From Eurosta solidaginis (Eukaryota; Arthropoda; Insecta; Diptera; Tephritidae): a stretch of 64,000 nt of DNA. Both the position numbers and the translations under genes were made by a program. The notes beneath the pieces were generated by a model that worked only from the letters and a program-made list of their open reading frames with translations, made no database searches and was not told where the DNA came from. This document shows positions 21,412 through 33,956 of this stretch, piece by piece. The stretch's first letter is position 1; every line of letters starts with the position of its first letter. The stretch covers positions 117,251,112 through 117,315,111 of the forward strand of contig NC_090320.1 in assembly GCF_040869045.1 (NCBI RefSeq), given 5' to 3'.

Positions 21412-22232
21412 ATTCCAGATTATGGCAAAACAGAGGATAAATTAATCCTAAGACCATATGATTTTCCCCAAACCATCACAATGTATCTAACAAATTACCT
21501 GTCTGCTAACACAATTACGATCCCTGCTAGATCTGAAGTCATTAGACAAGTAACAGTAAACACTGATAATAAAACCATCTTCATACCTCATCAACAATTA
21601 TCTGAAGGCAATTTTATAGCGAACACATTCACAAATAAATATCAAACTTTCGTCAGAATTATTAACACCACACATAAAAACACAACTATTCAAAATTACA
21701 AAATACATACTGAAAATTTAGATGACTACAATTTAATTAAAACAAACACACATAAAAAACAGAGTAATGACACAGAAAAATTAAAAAGATTAACTAAAAA
21801 TTTCCCAAATATTGTCAATTCACAATTAACTTCATTATGCACAGAATTCATAGACATATTTGCACTAGAAACAGAACCAATTTCCTCTAATAATTTTTAC
21901 AAGCAAAAACTACACATGAAAGATGACACACCAGTCTACATAAAAAACTATAGATTTCCCGAGACACAAAAAGGGGAAATAAGCAAACAGGTTAATAAAT
22001 TGATCGAAGATGACATTATAGAACCCTCAATATCAGAGTGCAACAGTTCAATTTTACTGGTACCTAAAAAATCACTACCAGGTAATACAGAAAAGAGATG
22101 GAGACTGGTAGTTGACTACAGACAAGGAAACAAAAAACTAGCAGCGGATAAATTCCCACTTCCAAGAATTGATGATATTTTAGACCAACTTGGAAGAGCA
22201 AAATATTTTTCATGCCTAGACCTTATGTCAGT
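21412..22232 (+). pseudogene. Gypsy RT, N-terminal half
   Basis: Open from the insertion junction. It has KLILRPYDFPQTITMYLTNY, FIDIFALETEPISSNNFYKQ, VYIKNYRFPETQKGEI, DDIIEPSISECNSSILLVPK, KRWRLVVDYRQGNKKLAADK and FPLPRIDDILDQLGRAKYFS, then CLDLMS. These are blocks 0-3 of Gypsy RT. The element is cut exactly within the first catalytic block (LDLMSGFHQ) by the 5' LTR of the BEL element at 22233, and the downstream half resumes at 36000. Confidence 0.92.
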
Positions 22233-22626
22233 TGTTTAGGCCATCAGCCCAAACTCTAAAACATATTGGGTCGCCCTCGCATTAGCTTTATATTTTTTAA
22301 CAGAGCCAGTCGAACCGTTTATGTTAACTATGCAAATAAACATAGCATGAATAAATAAACAGTTCGACTGGCAAGCGGGCTTAAGAAATTCTGTTATTGG
22401 CTTCTTGGATTTTTAACATCAACGTGTACGGACGTGTCCCACCGGCGACTCCAGAATCATCAAAAAGGTAACCTACAAATATCTGTATTAGTTAATTACT
22501 ATACTTAATCTTTATTTCGAATAAAGATATTTATATTTAAATTAAAAATTCTAATACCACTTTTTTTTCCTTTTTTGCACTATATCTTGACCGGCACCAT
22601 CCCTGAGCTGTGGCCCGGCCAAGACA
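22233..22626 (+). repeat. BEL 5' LTR
   Basis: 394 bp, begins TGTTTAGGCCATCAGCCC, ends CGGCCAAGACA. It contains an AATAAAGATATTTATA stretch that may hold polyadenylation and TATA-like signals. The sequence following it begins TTGGTCATTCAATCCG, so a primer site starting TGG is plausible. Confidence 0.9.
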
Positions 22627-23761
22627 TTGGTCATTCAATCCGTTTTTTGATCACAGCGACCACTTTGGCATCAACAAGCATACAGTGTTTAAATATTATT
22701 AAAGCGACCATTTTGCCAACCAACACAGTTTTTTTAAATATTTAAGTGCGTGTCAATAGCAGCGGAAATTCAATATAATTGTTATTTTTTGAGGAGTTAT
22801 TCCGTGAGGAGTTATTTGCGGCAACATCAGCAGCAGCAACAACAACTTTTCATCCAACAATTACAATTTATCCAGCCATTTGTCTATCCACTCCATCAAG
22901 AACACATCTACAAATAAAAAGGTACGTGGTTATTCAGTGTGCACAATTTAATTATAAATTAGTGAAAGTGAAAAGTGCGCGAGTGATTTTGTGAAAAATA
23001 AAATACAAAGTTTTCTTGTACGAATAGCCCATCTGACCGGCGACGGTAAATAATATTTGACACGGCTTATGTGTCTTCGGTGTAGCATTATCTAACACAA
23101 ATATTTGTACAAACAGTGTTTGGGAATATTTTAATAAGAAAGTGTAAGTAATTTTTCAAAATTTAATTAATTCAATTTACATTTACATATATGACTTGCA
23201 CTTCTCTGTTATTAAAAGCCCACAACAACAACACTGCACTGTGTAATTAACCTCACTTTGGGTTTGGTTCATCACAGTTGAATTTAAGAAAAAATAATTT
23301 CACAAAAGTCACTCGGTTTTTCATTCAATTCACTTTTTAAAACAAAACAATTTAATTTGAGCATTTATTTAGTGGACGGAACAATTTTCCTCCAACTTTG
23401 CTCAGGTTTTTCACTTGCGTTTGATTTAAATAAATACTGTGCTACATACACATATACACGCACACGTACATAAATATAGTTGGTTGGCGAGCAATAACTT
23501 TTTTTAACACGTATATACAGTCCACTGGTTTTTTACTCTGAAAATTATTAAATTTGAGTTTGTTTCAAAATAAATATTTTACATAAGAAATTTACACTCA
23601 ATTTTTTAGAAGTTATTCAATTTATTGGGGTCCTTTTGTTGGTGGGAAGCGTTGTCTAATTTTTATATTAGCGAATTGGGTAATTCCACAGATTCTGTCT
23701 CTGTGTACCTACGTAATTTTTTTTTGAAAAATCAATTATTTCGATTTTTTTAATTTTCAAT
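22627..23761 (+). other. BEL 5' leader
   Basis: About 1.1 kb without a convincing gene. It includes a possible primer site at 22628 and a short CAG/CAA-rich stretch near 22820-22860. The rest is AT-rich leader. Confidence 0.6.
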
Positions 23762-25182
23762 ATGGAAGCATATAACCGCTTAGTTGACACAATTATTGAG
23801 TTCGACATCGAATTTTTAAGCATAGCCACTAGCGAACACTCCAAAAATTCGCTGAAAATTCAGCAGCAGGAGTTGAAATTGATGTGGGAAAAAGCTAAAG
23901 AAGCTTTTGATGCGTTATTACAATCCGAAAATATATCTGAGAAGAATGTCACGGCAATTAGAAAAAAAAGTCGTGCTATACTGTGTTTGTGCGGTGTATG
24001 ACAAAAATAAATGACTTGGCAGAAAAATTTGAGAAGGCAGAGAATGAAAACGATGCTGCCTTCACGCCACGCAACTTGCACTTAGCACCTTGTGATACCG
24101 ATATATTCAAAGGTGATTATTTGTCATGGCCAACTTTTCGTGACATGTTCACGGCCATTTATATTCTAAATAAAAGCCTGTCGCCAGTACAAAAATTATA
24201 TTATCTCATACACAAAACCCAAGGTGAAGCCAGAGAATTCGTTAAGAAATGCGAATTGACGAATGATGGTTTTGATATAGCTTGGAAAAATTTGTGCGAC
24301 AGGTATGAAAATAAGAGAATATTAGTCAACACCCAATTAAATATTCTTTTCAACCTTCAATCAGTCGAAACTGAATGCGGTAATTCAATAAAAAGATTAC
24401 AAAGGGACATAGATAATTGCATATCGTCGTTAGTAAGTCATCATATTGACATATCTAGTTGGGATCCAATTATTACATACTTATGTTCAACTAAGCTTTC
24501 TGATGTGACCCTTTCGCTATGGGAACAGTCCGTAGAAAACAAGACAGAAACTTCCAAGTGGGCGGATATGGACCGATTTCTGACAAATCGTTTTCAAACG
24601 TTAGAATCAGTCTCAGGTTTAAGAGGTACAAAGAGTGCAAAATCTCAAAAGGTACAAACCTCAAAGCAGGCCTCTGAACATCCCCCAAAGAAACTTGGCG
24701 CTTTCCAAGCAAGTGTAGCTAAAGGCACTTGTAAAATGTGTCAAAGCAATGATCACAAAATTTATGCGTGTTCAAAGTTCAAAAATTTGAATACGAATGA
24801 AAGACTTGCTTTCATAAAAAGAAATCACTTCTGCCTAAACTGTCTGTCATCGGGGCATTCAGTGTCAAAATGCACAAGTGCGCACAATTGCAGCAACTGC
24901 CATTTAAGACATAATACCCTTCTGCATTTACAGACAAGTAAGGCAAAACCTACACAGGCTAATAATTCTGCAGATTTATCGGATGAGCAACCGTGCATTT
25001 CAAGGCAAGCTAAATCTCAAAATGAATCTGCAAAACAAAAACAGCAGCAAAATAAAACTACTGTAAAATCTAATTTTATTAATACCAGTAAAGGGGTTTT
25101 ACTAGGCACAGCTCGCGTCACCATTCATTATAATGGTACAGATTTTTCGGCCAGAGCTCTCATAGATTCGGGATCTGAATAG
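23762..25182 (+). pseudogene. BEL Gag and start of protease
   Basis: ATG 23762 opens MEAYNRLVDTIIEFDIEFLS. A shift near 23985 leads to the main frame with PCDTDIFKGDYLSWPTFRDM, YLIHKTQGEAREFVKKCEL and TLESVSGLRG, the DUF1759-type capsid of BEL elements. Two Cys-rich motifs follow (CKMCQSNDHKIYAC; FCLNCLSSGHSVSKC with CSNCHLRHNTLLH), the BEL-type zinc region. The frame enters the protease (FSARALIDSGSE) and ends at TAG 25180-25182. The same frame reopens immediately after, so gag-pol is one frame interrupted by one point stop in the protease. Confidence 0.92.
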
Positions 25183-28100
25183 TCTTTTATCACTGAAAGA
25201 CTCAGACGAAGAATCAACCTGCCAACTCCAAAGATGCATGCTCAAATTTCGGGCATCAATAATTCAGTTTCTGCGCAGGTAAAAGAGGCATGCGCCATTC
25301 AGTTGCGGTCCCCAGTTCACCCACTAATTTCCATTGACGCATTAGTTCTAGTTCTACCCCATTTGACAGGTAATTTGCCAACATGCGATGTTAGTGCATT
25401 AACACAACAAGCATTCCCTGATCTCGTGCTTGCGGATAAACGTTTCTTCGTGAATGAGCCAGTTGATCTTGTTCTGGGCGGGGATATTTATCCGCAAATC
25501 ATATTAGACGGTATCAAAAAAAATATTCTTAGCACTCTTTTAGCTCAAGAAACTGTCTTTGGTTGGAAACTGACTGGTCGTGCTGATGCAGCCAGTCCAA
25601 CCAATCATAATCGGGTATCCTTTTACAATGAAGTGGCTTTAGACAAGCAGCTAAGGTCATTTTGGGAGCTCGAAGACACGCCGAAAGCTAAAGCCTCCAC
25701 ATTAGAAGATACATTTTGTGAGGAATTTTATCAACGTACAACGCAGCGGAATTCTGACGGAAGATACATTGTGTCGCTTCCGTTCAGGTCAGAATTCCCA
25801 GGAGAGATAAATCTAGGTCCATCATTAAGAATAGCGTGCTCTCAATTCTATAAAAATGAAACCCGACTTAAAAAAAATCTCGATTTACAGAAGGAGTACA
25901 ATAGAGTCATACTAGAATACGAGACTATGGGGCATATGTCAAAATTAGATTCAATTCAATCGGCCAATGCGGTCGATAATTACTATTTACCACATCATGC
26001 AGTAATAAAAGAAGAAAGCATCTCTACCAAAGTTAGAGTTGTTTTCAATGCTTCATCACGCTCTTCGAATGGTGTCAGCCTGAACGATGTTCTTCTTCCT
26101 GGTCCTGTGCTTCAGACTGATCTACCAACATTAATTCTTCGCTGTCGACTTTTCAGATACGTCTTCAATAGCGATATTGAGAAGATGTATAGGCAAATCA
26201 TAGTAGATCATAATCATACAAGATATCAAAGAATAGTTTTCCGCTCAAGTCCAGATGATCAAATCAGTCTGTATGAGCTCAAAACAGTGACATTTGGTAT
26301 CAATTGTGCTCCTTATCTAGCAATAAGGACTTTACTTAAACTGGCTGATGATTCCGAAAAATCTCATCCAATCGGCTCAAATATCCTACGAAAAAATATG
26401 TATGTCGACGACGTTCTTTCGGGAGGGCATACTATAGCATCTGCGATCAGAGCAAGAGATGAAATTTCCGGGGTTTTAAGTTCAGCTGGTTTTCCATTAC
26501 GAAAATGGACTTCAAATTCCAGTGAAATATTACAGGGTATTCCCAAAGCTCATCTTCTGAGCAAAGATTTCTTAGAATTTGAAGATTCAAGTAGTGTAAA
26601 GGCGCTCGGTATTAGGTGGAATGCTCATTCCGATCAGTTTTACTTCATAGCAAAACCTATAGAAGAAAACACCGAGCCCACAAAAAGAGCGATACTATCT
26701 ACTATTGCAAAACTCTTTGATCCATTAGGGTGGCTAGCTCCAACAATTATCGTGGCAAAAATGATTATGCAAAATATCTGGTTAGAGGGTACTGGCTGGG
26801 ATGAAACCGTTTCGTCTTCAACATTAGACAGGTGGAAAAATTTTACCAATACGTACAAGGAGATCGGCAAAATACGAATACCGCGATGGGTAGCCTTTTC
26901 TCCAACAGAAAAGGTCGAAATCCACGGATTCTGCGACGCCTCCGAGAAAGCGTATGGTGCAGCCGTGTATTTGAGAGTGGAAAACAACGACGGCATATTT
27001 GTGAACCTGCTTTTGGCAAAAACAAGAGTAGCTCCAGTCAAAACCATCTCACTTCCTCGACTGGAAATTTGCGGTGCTGTATTGTTAGTGGAGATAACCG
27101 AATCTATCTGCGCTAACCTTGATTTAGGTCAACAAAACATTCACCTGTGGACGGATTCGACAATCGTGCTGGCTTGGATACGAAAACCTCCGTGCTCATG
27201 GTCAACTTTCGTTGCGCATCGAATTACAAAAATCGTCGACAAAGTTGGAAGTTCATCGTGGTATCACGTGGATTCAGGTACAAACCCAGCAGATTTAGCC
27301 AGTAGAGGAATACTAGCCGAGGATTTAGTGAACAATTCTCTGTGGTGGCATGGTCCTTCTTGGCTCCAACAAGAGAAGGAAAAGTGGCCAACACAAGATT
27401 TGGATTTTACCACGAATATTGAAGAAAAACGCGTGCAAGTACATGCTACCGCAATTTCAAGCAATATCAATGATATTCCCGATAGGTTTTCAAATCTTCC
27501 TAGAGCTTTAAGAGTTATCTCATATATACTCAGGTTTTTTCATAGAACGCATTCTAAAACGAAAGATTGTAGTCAACCTGAATCTTATTTAATTTCCGCA
27601 GATGAAATTAAAGCTACAACAACCCCTTTAATAAAACTCGCTCAGAAGCAATATTACGGATCAGTAATTTCGAGTTTGCAATCCAAAACACCAATTGGAT
27701 CTAAAAGCGAAATACTTTCGCTCACTCCATATCTTGATGAAGACGAAGTAGTGAAAACGGGTGGACGACTTGGTGCATCCAAAGATACTACCGAATCTGA
27801 ACGCCATCCCATAATACTTCCGTACAATTGTAGGTTTACACGTCTGTATGTTCAGTTTGTCCATGAAATGTCTCTCCATGGTGAAAACCAATTAATGCTG
27901 CGCATCATTAGAACTCAATACTGGATTCCAAAAGTTAAAACCATGATACGATCCGTAATTCATAATTGTAAGATCTGCACGATCTTCAAGAAACGATCTC
28001 AAAATCAGCTCATGGGAATTCTACCTCAAGAACGCACCACATTTTCGCGTGCATTTACCAATACAGGGGTAGATTTCGCAGGGCTTTTCGATATTAAGAG

Positions 28101-29007
28101 TTACAGTGGGCGCGGGTGTCGTACCTCAAAGGGTTACGTTTGTCTGTTCGTTTGCTTTTCTACTAAGGCCATACATTTAGAAACCACTAGTGATTTGAGC
28201 ACTTCCTCATTTCTAGCCGCTCTTTCAAGACTCGTAGCTAGACGAGGATGTCCAAGAAACATTTATTCGGACAATGGAACAAACTTTGTCGGGGCATCAC
28301 GTGCATTAAAAACTGACTTTAAGGAATTTCTTGCCGATGCAAGAAACCAAACCCTGTCAAAATATTCCCATAAGGCATTAAATTGGCATTTCATACCAGC
28401 AGGAGCTCCACACATGGGAGGACTATGGGAAGCGGGAGTAAAAAGCTTTAAAAGCCACTTCAGAAATGTGGCCTTAAACAACAAATTCACTTTTGAGAAA
28501 TTTAACACACTGTTATGTAGAATTGAGTCATGTCTCAATTCTCGTCCTCTTAGCCCCGCTTCAAATGAACCATCTGACCTTGAGCCTCTAACACCAGGAC
28601 ACTTTCTTATTGGAGGACACCTATTAGCACCAGCGGAAATCAGCGTTGATGAAAATACTGCCTCAATAGTCAATCGCTGGCAGAAACTCAAGGCATTACA
28701 TCAAAACTTCTGCAGAAGATGGAAATCAGAATATCTTTCGGAACTACAGAAACGGATAAAATGGAAGCACCCTAAATCAAATATGCAAGTCGGAGATATG
28801 GTGGTTATACGGGAAGACAATCTTCCTCCCAACGAATGGAGCTTGGGGCGTGTGATAAGGTTACACTCTGGTTCAGACAACCGCGTGCGCGTTGTGGATA
28901 TAAGGACTGAAAGGGGGCAAGTAACAAGGCCACTTGTCAAACTAATATTACTACCACCATATACCACGGAAACTGACAACTCGACAGACCCTAATATGCA
29001 GCAGTAA
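25183..29007 (+). pseudogene. BEL Pol: protease, RT, RNase H, integrase
   Basis: A single open frame of about 1,270 residues. The protease tail (SFITERLRRRINLP, DLVLGGDIYPQII) is followed by the RT with VRVVFNASSRSSNGVSLND, the SDIEKMYRQI block and NMYVDDVLSGG (YVDD at 26401-26412). RNase H has EIHGFCDASEKAYGAAVYL, SLPRLEICGA and LWTDSTIVLAWI. The integrase zinc region has HEMSLHGENQ and CKICTIFKKR. Its core has NTGVDFAGLF, YSDNGTNFVGA and GGLWEAGVKS, all three acidic residues intact. The C-terminal DUF5641-like block has MQVGDMVVIREDNLPPNEW. Apart from the TAG at 25180 this polyprotein is intact. Confidence 0.95.
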
Positions 29008-30164
29008 CGCTACAATCGGAGTTACAAAATATCCACACATAAAAAACAAAAAAAAAGAAAACTTCTAACCAAAACTAATCAACTTCAACAAAACTCATAG
29101 TGGAAACAAAAATATTTTTTTGATCCAGCCTAATTTTACATACGTACATATGCATGCTTGCGCACATGGGTGGTATGGTTTGCATTTACAAAGGCAACAA
29201 TATTTTGCTACAATTGATAGACACATTTTGTTATTAAATGTTCAATTTTTAATGCGTTTTTACACACTCACTACAAAGTGAAGTTATATCTGGGTAGTCT
29301 CCACCGAAAACATGTGCACAAACATGTACATAATGACTATATGCATTGGAGTGCATGGAATCATGAAGGAAAAATTTTCGGGTCTGCTTAGGTAATCAAA
29401 AAAAAAAAAAAAAAGAAAAAGATCATGGGTTCGCAAACCACATATTCAATCATGAAATTTCCCTGAAAGAAATATTTCCTTTGTTCTTTTTGCCTAATGC
29501 ATTATATATAAGGGTGCTCACATAAGCATAATTTTTTATTTTTGTTGCGAAGAAACGAAAAAAAGGATAGTACAATGGCAACGGCAACGTTACTTACATT
29601 AAACAAAATCGCTGCCAATTCCATTGCATTCACCCGTTTTTATCGAAATAGAAATAAAAACAAAAATAAAATAAGTAAAAAAAAAAAATTACGGAAATAA
29701 AAATTTTTCAATTAAGGACACCCTATTATAATGCACGGCACATAGCACAATTCCTTTTTACTTTTCGAAGAAAAAAGTTTAAATACTAAACAAGAAAGCA
29801 AAGAACACAACATTTTCTAACAACAAAAAAACAGAGGAGAAATATCGGATTGCTCGGTTCACCCTAATGCAACATATTGCAATTAAGTTTTTGCTTTTCG
29901 AAGCAAAAACCAACACAAAAAAAAACACTTAAAAGAAAAAAAAATTTTTTCTTTCACAATAAAAAAAAAAAAATACTGCACACCCTACTACACATGTTTA
30001 CACTCCACGATCGCATGATTTTATTGCGAATCGTATCGACATCAAAACACAATTACACACTTTTCACACAACTTGTTGCTCTGCTTTATTGGAGGATTTT
30101 TACATGACCTTTCATAGGTCTTTATTATCACATTTTTTTCCTCTCTTTATTATTTGCAACATGT
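29008..30164. other. BEL 3' region, AT-rich, no gene
   Basis: No supported ORF. It contains an A-run of about 17 at 29399-29415, several other A-rich tracts at 29660-29960, and ordinary AT-rich DNA. It lies between the pol stop and the nested DNA transposon. Confidence 0.6.
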
Positions 30165-30172
30165 ATATACAT
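30165..30172. repeat. 8 bp target-site duplication, left
   Basis: ATATACAT, repeated exactly at 33414-33421 on the other side of the DNA transposon. Confidence 0.85.
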
Positions 30173-30358
30173 TAGACCTGGCGCAGCTTATATGAGATTT
30201 TTTTTTTTTGGAATTTTGAGTACGGGGATTGGTCAAATATGCGATTCGATGTAATAATTCATGTGGTAAATTTTTAACTCGATCAGAGTGTGCCATAATG
30301 AGGTCAAAGGTCAAAATATAGAAAAACACTTGGTTTTTTTACTGTTATCTGTTTATTT
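30173..30358 (+). repeat. Left terminal inverted repeat
   Basis: Begins TAGACCTGGCG and runs through GTACGGGGATTGGTCAAATA, GGTCAAAGGTCAAAATATAG and ACTGTTATCTGTTTATTTA. The reverse complement of 33226-33413 matches it with small indels. One is an extra ~9 bases in the right copy near GTGTGCCA. Confidence 0.9.
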
Positions 30359-30491
30359 ATTATATATAGAATGTAATGACCTCATTTTTCCTCAATATTT
30401 TGCACAGTAATTTTTTCTATATGTCCAATAATGATAAGAAAATTTATAAATATTAGAAAAGAGTAAATTAGTAAAAATTCCATTGAACTAA

Positions 30492-30617
30492 GGCGGGCCA
30501 CTGACTACACAAATTATCTGCACAAGACTGTTGTTGGAATTGAGTGGAATTGCGTTCACTGAGTTCACAACAACAAATTACTCGAATTTGCGCAGATAAT
30601 GTAGTCAGTGGCCCGCC
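30492..30617. mobile_element. 126 bp MITE with TAA duplication
   Basis: The two ends are inverted copies: GGCGGGCCACTGACTAC at the left and its complement GTAGTCAGTGGCCCGCC at the right. The arms continue as AATTATCTGC / GCAGATAAT, so the whole unit can fold back. It is flanked by TAA (30489-30491 and 30618-30620). Short TIR ends with a TWA duplication suggest a PIF/Harbinger-type MITE. It lies inside the 5' part of the hAT-like transposon. Confidence 0.8.
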
Positions 30618-30787
30618 TAACGGTAAATTCATACATTACGGTTCACATACGCCAATGTTGATAATTAGACAGACTGAGACGTGCAAATAGAGCTTTTAAT
30701 ATTTTGTCATTGCGAAATTGACTGTGGTTAAGAAAGGGTCTTTATTAAAATAATTAAAAATCGTAAAAGTTATACTGCAATATCGTG

Positions 30788-33155
30788 ATGGCTGTAAATA
30801 ATTTTGTTACACTTAGATCTGCTGACACAAACGTATATTTGATAGGAAAATGTGAAAAAAATATACTTGGAAGCAAGTTACCGTCAAAACTACAAGTGCT
30901 GAAATGTTTTTTTTACTATGTGCAGTGTGAAAAGAAAACAAGGAAAGTGCTAAATTGGCTTCGAAGGAAATATTGCCTTTTTGGGAAAGAGCACGTGTTC
31001 CAACGTTAAACAAAAAAACATGTGACGATAAATTGGTGAAATTATATGATGAGTGGAGAACAGTACAGAAATTTTGTACATCTTCGTTTCCTAGTTCTCG
31101 TAAAAAGGAAAATGATTTCAATGATAATTTGAACAATTTATTCGATATTGCACATGCTGATGCTTTAGAAATGATAGCTATTCCTGAGGACCGAGACTTT
31201 TTAATTAAACAAAGAGAGCCAGGTCGTGTTGGGAGTATGATTTCTATAGATCAATGTCTCGCAAATAAAGAAAAACGGAAGGCGCAAAGGTTAGAAGAAG
31301 AAAATCGACGCAGAGCAAAGTATCAAAGATTGGAAAGCACTCAAGGTATTTAGTTAATTCTGCTGAAACAAATAATATGTAAGTTTCTCTTTCAACTAAT
31401 TTTTTTAGAGTTGAGTGTAGACTATGATATAAGTGATAAAAGTGAATGTGAGTCTGAAAAATCTGTAGAGCAGTTGATGATCGTATCAAACACCAACGAG
31501 CTGAAAAAAAACGTGGTAAAAAAAGCTTCATAGATGATAGAATGCTTGCTTGCATGGATGCTGGCAATATGTCAACCCCACTCGCAATTCATTTTATTAT
31601 TGCAACAGCTAAAGCTTTGGGTCACAATATTGAAGATCTGGTTATTAATTGTACAAGTTTGAGAAAACAGCGCAAGGAATATCGTCGGAGTCATGGTACA
31701 GAAATTATTGAGAATTTCAAGGTATAAAAGTTTATTTTGGATTTGTTATGAATACTTCTCAGAGCGAAAATTTTTCAGATCCCTGATACATTTGTGTTAC
31801 ACTGGGACGGTAAACTACTTCCTGCAATGACTGGAAAGGAAAAAGTAGAACGCCTAGCTATTGTTTTAACGGCAGATAATATAGAAAAATTAATTTCCAT
31901 TCCAATTATTGAATGTGGAACTGGTGAAGCAATCGCCCAGTCCATATATAATTACTTAGAAAAAATGAATATGATAAATTCGGTGGAAATGGTATGCTTT
32001 GACACGACAGCTACAAACACTGGTAAACGTAACGGTGCTGGAATGTTGCTGGAACAAAAATTGAAACGTAGCTTGTTGTGGTTGCCATGCAGGCATCATA
32101 TTGCAGAAATCATACTACGAGCTGTATTTGAAATATATTTTGGAAAATCTTGTGGCCCGGAAGTTGCCATATTTGAACGTTTTTCGCGGGAATGGAACAC
32201 TTTTAATTTAAAAGATCTTTCAATTGGAATCATGGATGAAGAAGTGCGACGTGCTATAAATGCAGAGGAATGTGAAGCCAATAAAGAATTTTGCATCAAA
32301 AATATAGCAAAAGACCACATTCGCCATGATTACAAAGAGCTATTGCAACTCATGTTTATTTTCTTAGGTGGCAGCATCCCGAACTTTTCCTTTCGTGCAC
32401 CGGGCTCGACGTTACATGCCAGGTTTATGTCAAAAGCGATATATGCCTTAAAAATTTTTGCTTTGCAAAAACAATTTAAAATGTCTTCCAGCCATTTGAA
32501 TGGATTCCGCAATGTGTGTATTTTCCTGGTGCGTCTTTATATTCCGTATTGGTTTCGAACTACTAATGCAGTCGAAGCACCAAATTTGGATTTGCAGCTG
32601 GTAAAAAACATTGCCGGTTATTACGACCCAAAAATATCTCTAGCCTTATTAGATAAAATGAAAAACCACTTATGGTATCTGTCCGAGGAAGCCGTTAGTC
32701 TCGCCTTTTTCGATTCTAATGTGGACTTAAATGTGAAAAGAAAGATGGTTGAAGCACTAGCATTAGAAAAAGAGTTTGAAAGCAATGACGACAATGGCGT
32801 TTATCTGCATAAAAATGTAAATGCCAGCATTGAAGAAATGAAAGCATTCATAAGTAAAGATTTAAGTTGCTTTGTAACGCAAAGAACTAGAAATATCTTT
32901 TCACGATTGGAAATAGACGTAAAATTTTTCAACTTAGATCCCTCAAACTGGTGCGAAAATGCAGAATATTTAAAAGGTGTTCAAATCCTCAAAAACGTCA
33001 CTGCTGTTAATGATTCTGCTGAGAGGAAAGTAAAACTAATAACAGATTTTAACCGGTCTTTAACTCATAGCGAAGAAGATAAACAATACTTGCTTCATAT
33101 TGTCGAGAACTACAGGCAAAAGTTCCCTTCATATACTAAAACTTCGCTTTTGTAA
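30788..33155 (+). pseudogene. Transposase-like gene with two short introns
   Basis: Exon 1 starts at ATG 30788 and includes KLASKEILPFWERARVPT, DKLVKLYDEWRTVQK, LFDIAHADALEMI and EKRKAQRLEEENRRRAKYQR. Intron 1 (31346-31408, 63 nt, GT-AG) and intron 2 (31722-31778, 57 nt, GT-AG) join exons in frame. Exon 3 opens with TFVLHWDGKLLPAMTGKEKV and has MVCFDTTATNTGKRNGAGML and WLPCRHHIAEIIL. These give candidate catalytic Asps and a C-x2-H motif as in RNase H-fold transposases. One-base shifts in an A-run near 30935 and near 31470 break the gene. Similar proteins are widely annotated as uncharacterised in arthropods, from memory. Confidence 0.75.
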
Positions 33156-33225
33156 TATTCTTGAGACATATATTAATGATTGAAATGCAAATTGTGGAAA
33201 AATTGCGTCATTTTATTTTTTCTTT

Positions 33226-33413
33226 AATAAATAAACAGATAACAGTAAAAAAAACCAAGTGTTTTTCTATATTTTGACCTTTGACCTCATTATGGCACAG
33301 GTTGGCACACTCTGATTGAGTTAAAAATTTACCACATGAATTATTACATCGAATCGCATATTTGACCAATCCCCGTACTCAAAATTCTAAAAAAAAAAAT
33401 AACGCCAGGTCTA
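33226..33413 (-). repeat. Right terminal inverted repeat
   Basis: Reverse complement of 30173-30358 with a few small indels. It ends CGCCAGGTCTA at 33413, followed by the duplicated ATATACAT. Confidence 0.9.
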
Positions 33414-33421
33414 ATATACAT

Positions 33422-33956
33422 ATATGTACATATGTATATTTTGGTTCACTAAACCACTTCACAAAAACGAAATAAACACTAAATATTTGCGATATACATT
33501 TTCGCCCGCACGCGCACTATTTTTCTTGCAATTACAATTATATTGCAATCACAAAACCGAAATCACACGCGCTACGTTTTTCGTTTTCATTAATTAATCC
33601 GGAACTGAAATTAGTGAAACATGCAATATATCGATATTGCAAACAATCGATACACTAGTAAGGTAGCATAAGGGTGTTGACACATCATCAATGATCCGTA
33701 AGGCTGCATGCATCACATATGGAAAAGCATGACGTAGACATTTACATTTGTGACATTTACATTTTGATATATAAATGAGACATTGTTTTAGAAAACCTTT
33801 CCTGTTAATGTTTGGTTTGGCGTTGTTTCTGTCTTGGGGGTCCGAGGGTATCATTTGCAAAACAAATGAATATCAATTGTTCTACAATACGATACATCCA
33901 TAGCGGATTTATATATCACCAGTTTTACCCTGCTTCCACCAACAACCCGTTATAAG
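33422..33956. other. AT-rich BEL 3' segment, no gene
   Basis: No supported ORF. It continues the BEL element interrupted by the DNA transposon. A small internal repeat of GACATTTACATTT lies near 33736-33767. Confidence 0.5.

Larger units (their letters stand above)
30173..33413 (+). mobile_element. hAT-like DNA transposon, 8 bp TSD
   Basis: 3,241 bp bounded by ~185 bp terminal inverted repeats that start TAGACCTGGCG and flanked by a perfect 8 bp duplication. It contains a three-exon transposase-like gene in plus orientation. An 8 bp duplication is characteristic of hAT and a few other superfamilies, but the termini are not the usual hAT CAGNG. The superfamily is therefore uncertain. A 126 bp MITE is nested at 30492-30617. 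Confidence 0.85.

Noticed and set aside
29399..29415. A-run as a LINE or SINE poly-A tail
   Set aside because: No element body or duplication is visible upstream. Treated as low complexity.
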